A stretch of 64,000 nucleotides of DNA from NCBI GenBank assembly GCA_963667435.1, contig OY763414.1:4434539-4498538 (forward strand), read 5' to 3'. The position numbers and the translations under genes are program-made. The notes under the pieces are model-generated. The model had not been told where the DNA came from. It worked only from the letters and a program-made list of their open reading frames with translations, and ran no database searches. This DNA is from Marispirochaeta sp963667435 (GTDB taxonomy: Bacteria; Spirochaetota; Spirochaetia; JC444; Marispirochaetaceae). Below are positions 62,406-64,000 of this stretch, one piece after another; within the stretch, counting starts at the first letter, position 1; every line of letters begins with the position of its first letter.

Positions 62406-62435
62406 ACTACTGAAGGGAAAGCGGAGTAGAGAGCA

Positions 62436-64000
62436 ATGACGAAAGGAACGGTAGTTGGTATAAATGGAAACATGGTAACCGTCGCTGTAGAAGGCACGGT
62501 ATCCATGAATGAAGTTGGATACATCCTAGTCGGCGACCAGCGGCTTAAAGCGGAGATTATCCGTGTTAATGCCGACAATGTCGAAGTCCAGGTTTTTGAA
62601 GTAACCCGGGGAATCGGTATCGGCAATGCTGTCGAGTTTACCGGTGAGATGCTCGCAGCAGAGCTTGGTCCCGGACTGCTTGGTCAGATCTATGACGGTC
62701 TGCAGAACCCCCTGCCCGAACTGGCGGAAGAGTGCGGATTCTTCCTGCAGCGGGGTGTTTATTTAAGTTCACTTCCCAGAGACATCAAATGGGAGTTTAC
62801 TCCCGAGGCAAAAGTGGGTGATGTCCTCCGTGCGGGTGATACCGTCGGTACAGTTCCTGAAGGTATTTTCAAGCACCGGATTATGGTGCCCTTCGGATAC
62901 AAAGGCGATTTCACTGTTGAGTCTATTGTCGACGGCGGTTCGTTTACTGTAACAGATCAGGTCGCAACCCTGAAGGATTCCGATGGAAAGTCACACAGCG
63001 TAACATTGAAATTCGACTGGCCGGTTAAACGTGCGGTAAATGCCTACGAAGAAAGACTTAAACCCACTGAACCCATGGTTACCAAGGTTAGAATAATTGA
63101 TACTTTTCTTCCTGTAGCCCGGGGTGGTACCTATTGTATTCCCGGTCCCTTCGGTGCAGGAAAAACCGTACTGCAGCAGGTTACCAGCCGTAACGCCGAG
63201 GTCGACGTTGTAATCGTCGCGGCCTGTGGTGAGCGTGCAGGTGAGGTTGTAGAAACTCTCAAGGAGTTCCCTGAACTTCTCGACCCCCGGACCGGCAAGA
63301 CACTGATGGAACGTACCATCATTATCGCCAATACAAGCTCGATGCCGGTTGCAGCCCGTGAAGCTTCGGTTTATACCGCAGTAACCTTGGCTGAGTACTA
63401 CCGTCAGATGGGACTCCATGTCCTCCTTCTGGCAGACTCAACCAGCCGCTGGGCACAGGCAATGCGCGAGATGTCCGGTCGTCTGGAAGAGATACCGGGT
63501 GAGGAAGCATTCCCTGCCTATCTTGAGTCGACAATTGCGTCGTTCTACGAGCGTGCCGGTGTTGTCCGGCTAAGAGACGGCAATACCGGTTCCGTAACAA
63601 TCGGTGGTACCGTATCACCTGCGGGTGGTAACTTCGAAGAGCCGGTAACACAGGCAACCCTGAAGGTTGTAGGAGCATTCCACGGGCTTTCCCGTGAGCG
63701 TTCAGATGCCCGTAAATATCCCGCAATTCACCCCCTGGATTCCTGGTCCAAGTACGAAGGTTCCATCGACGAACCCCGTACCGAATATGCCAGAGCGATT
63801 CTTTTCAGGGGTGATGAGATCGGTCAGATGATGAAGGTAGTTGGAGAGGAAGGAACCAGTCTTGACGACTTCGTACTCTACCTCAAGAGTGATTTCCTCG
63901 ATGCGGTATACCTGCAGCAGAACTCATTCGATCCCATCGACTTCTCGGTAAGCGTTGAACGACAGAATCATATTTTCGATATCATCTTTGATGTCCTCGG
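62436..64000 (+). CDS. atpA: V-type ATP synthase subunit A, 3' end outside window
   Basis: This is the catalytic subunit of the V/A-type ATPase. The start MTKGTVVGINGNMVTVAVEG, the non-homologous region, and Walker A GPFGAGKTVLQQ near residue 238 are all clear. SNTSSMPVAAREASVYTAVT-like sequence and LLADSTSRWAQAMREMSGRL follow, as in catalytic A subunits. 521 codons are present and the frame is open at the window edge. Spirochaetes use this enzyme instead of an F-type ATPase, for ATP synthesis or ion pumping. Confidence 0.95.
   Translation, partial: MTKGTVVGINGNMVTVAVEGTVSMNEVGYILVGDQRLKAEIIRVNADNVEVQVFEVTRGIGIGNAVEFTGEMLAAELGPGLLGQIYDGLQNPLPELAEECGFFLQRGVYLSSLPRDIKWEFTPEAKVGDVLRAGDTVGTVPEGIFKHRIMVPFGYKGDFTVESIVDGGSFTVTDQVATLKDSDGKSHSVTLKFDWPVKRAVNAYEERLKPTEPMVTKVRIIDTFLPVARGGTYCIPGPFGAGKTVLQQVTSRNAEVDVVIVAACGERAGEVVETLKEFPELLDPRTGKTLMERTIIIANTSSMPVAAREASVYTAVTLAEYYRQMGLHVLLLADSTSRWAQAMREMSGRLEEIPGEEAFPAYLESTIASFYERAGVVRLRDGNTGSVTIGGTVSPAGGNFEEPVTQATLKVVGAFHGLSRERSDARKYPAIHPLDSWSKYEGSIDEPRTEYARAILFRGDEIGQMMKVVGEEGTSLDDFVLYLKSDFLDAVYLQQNSFDPIDFSVSVERQNHIFDIIFDVL

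Overview
The window looks like chromosomal DNA from a free-living, probably anaerobic spirochaete (Spirochaetales). The best evidence is the V-type ATPase operon at the right end. It runs subunit E, a small DUF2764-like protein, then subunit A, which is the order known from Treponema. Two solute-binding proteins also share a spirochaete-like signal-peptide end of the type WA-x-G-x-KE. This assignment is inference from gene content, because no rRNA lies in the window.

Layout. 1-4.8 kb: the end of an FGGY sugar kinase, a DUF362 protein, a lipoprotein, an unknown protein and a lipoate-protein ligase. 5-10.2 kb: two bacteriohemerythrins (one frameshifted), a sigma-54 activator with a CARF-like sensor domain, a diguanylate cyclase, and a decayed patch (TetR/iron-alcohol-dehydrogenase chimera plus an HD-GYP remnant). 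10.2-22.4 kb: a DUF6765-like protein, then a type I restriction-modification (RM) locus. In it hsdM and hsdS are intact, a short hsdR 5' copy is followed by an AlbA_2/ATPase-like gene and an IS3 element, and the full hsdR is cut by an IS256 element. A PD-(D/E)XK-like gene closes the locus. 22.5-23.7 kb: a HAD phosphatase and a DUF2721 protein.

23.9-39.3 kb: a LacI-type regulon. An 11-gene minus-strand operon encodes an ABC sugar importer, a GH31 glycosidase, a zinc-type alcohol dehydrogenase, a sugar isomerase, three FAD oxidoreductases, a DUF1667 protein and a UroD-family protein. The lacI gene is divergent, followed by a Gfo/Idh/MocA dehydrogenase. Three near-identical palindromes mark the likely operators. 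The importer brings in a glycoside, GH31 cleaves it, and the redox enzymes probably process the sugar or polyol released.

39.5-47.6 kb: a GAF/HD-GYP phosphodiesterase, an mscS gene with one internal stop, a BMP-type (nucleoside-like) ABC importer and an orphan histidine kinase. 47.9-55.8 kb: a second type I RM locus. Its hsdR is broken by an IS3 insertion and two nonsense codons, while hsdS, a RhuM-Fic fusion gene and hsdM are open. 55.9-64 kb: housekeeping genes, namely tRNA-Gly, a NatAB-like ABC exporter, murI, rsgA, small unknown genes and the V-ATPase operon, cut off by the window edge.

The main message is that both type I systems have lost their restriction subunit but kept methyltransferase and specificity genes. 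Several other genes carry single recent-looking lesions. The best candidates for new biology are the LacI-controlled glycoside/redox operon, the CARF-like sigma-54 activator, the RhuM-Fic gene inside an RM operon, and a 20-residue hydrophobic peptide next to tRNA-Gly.
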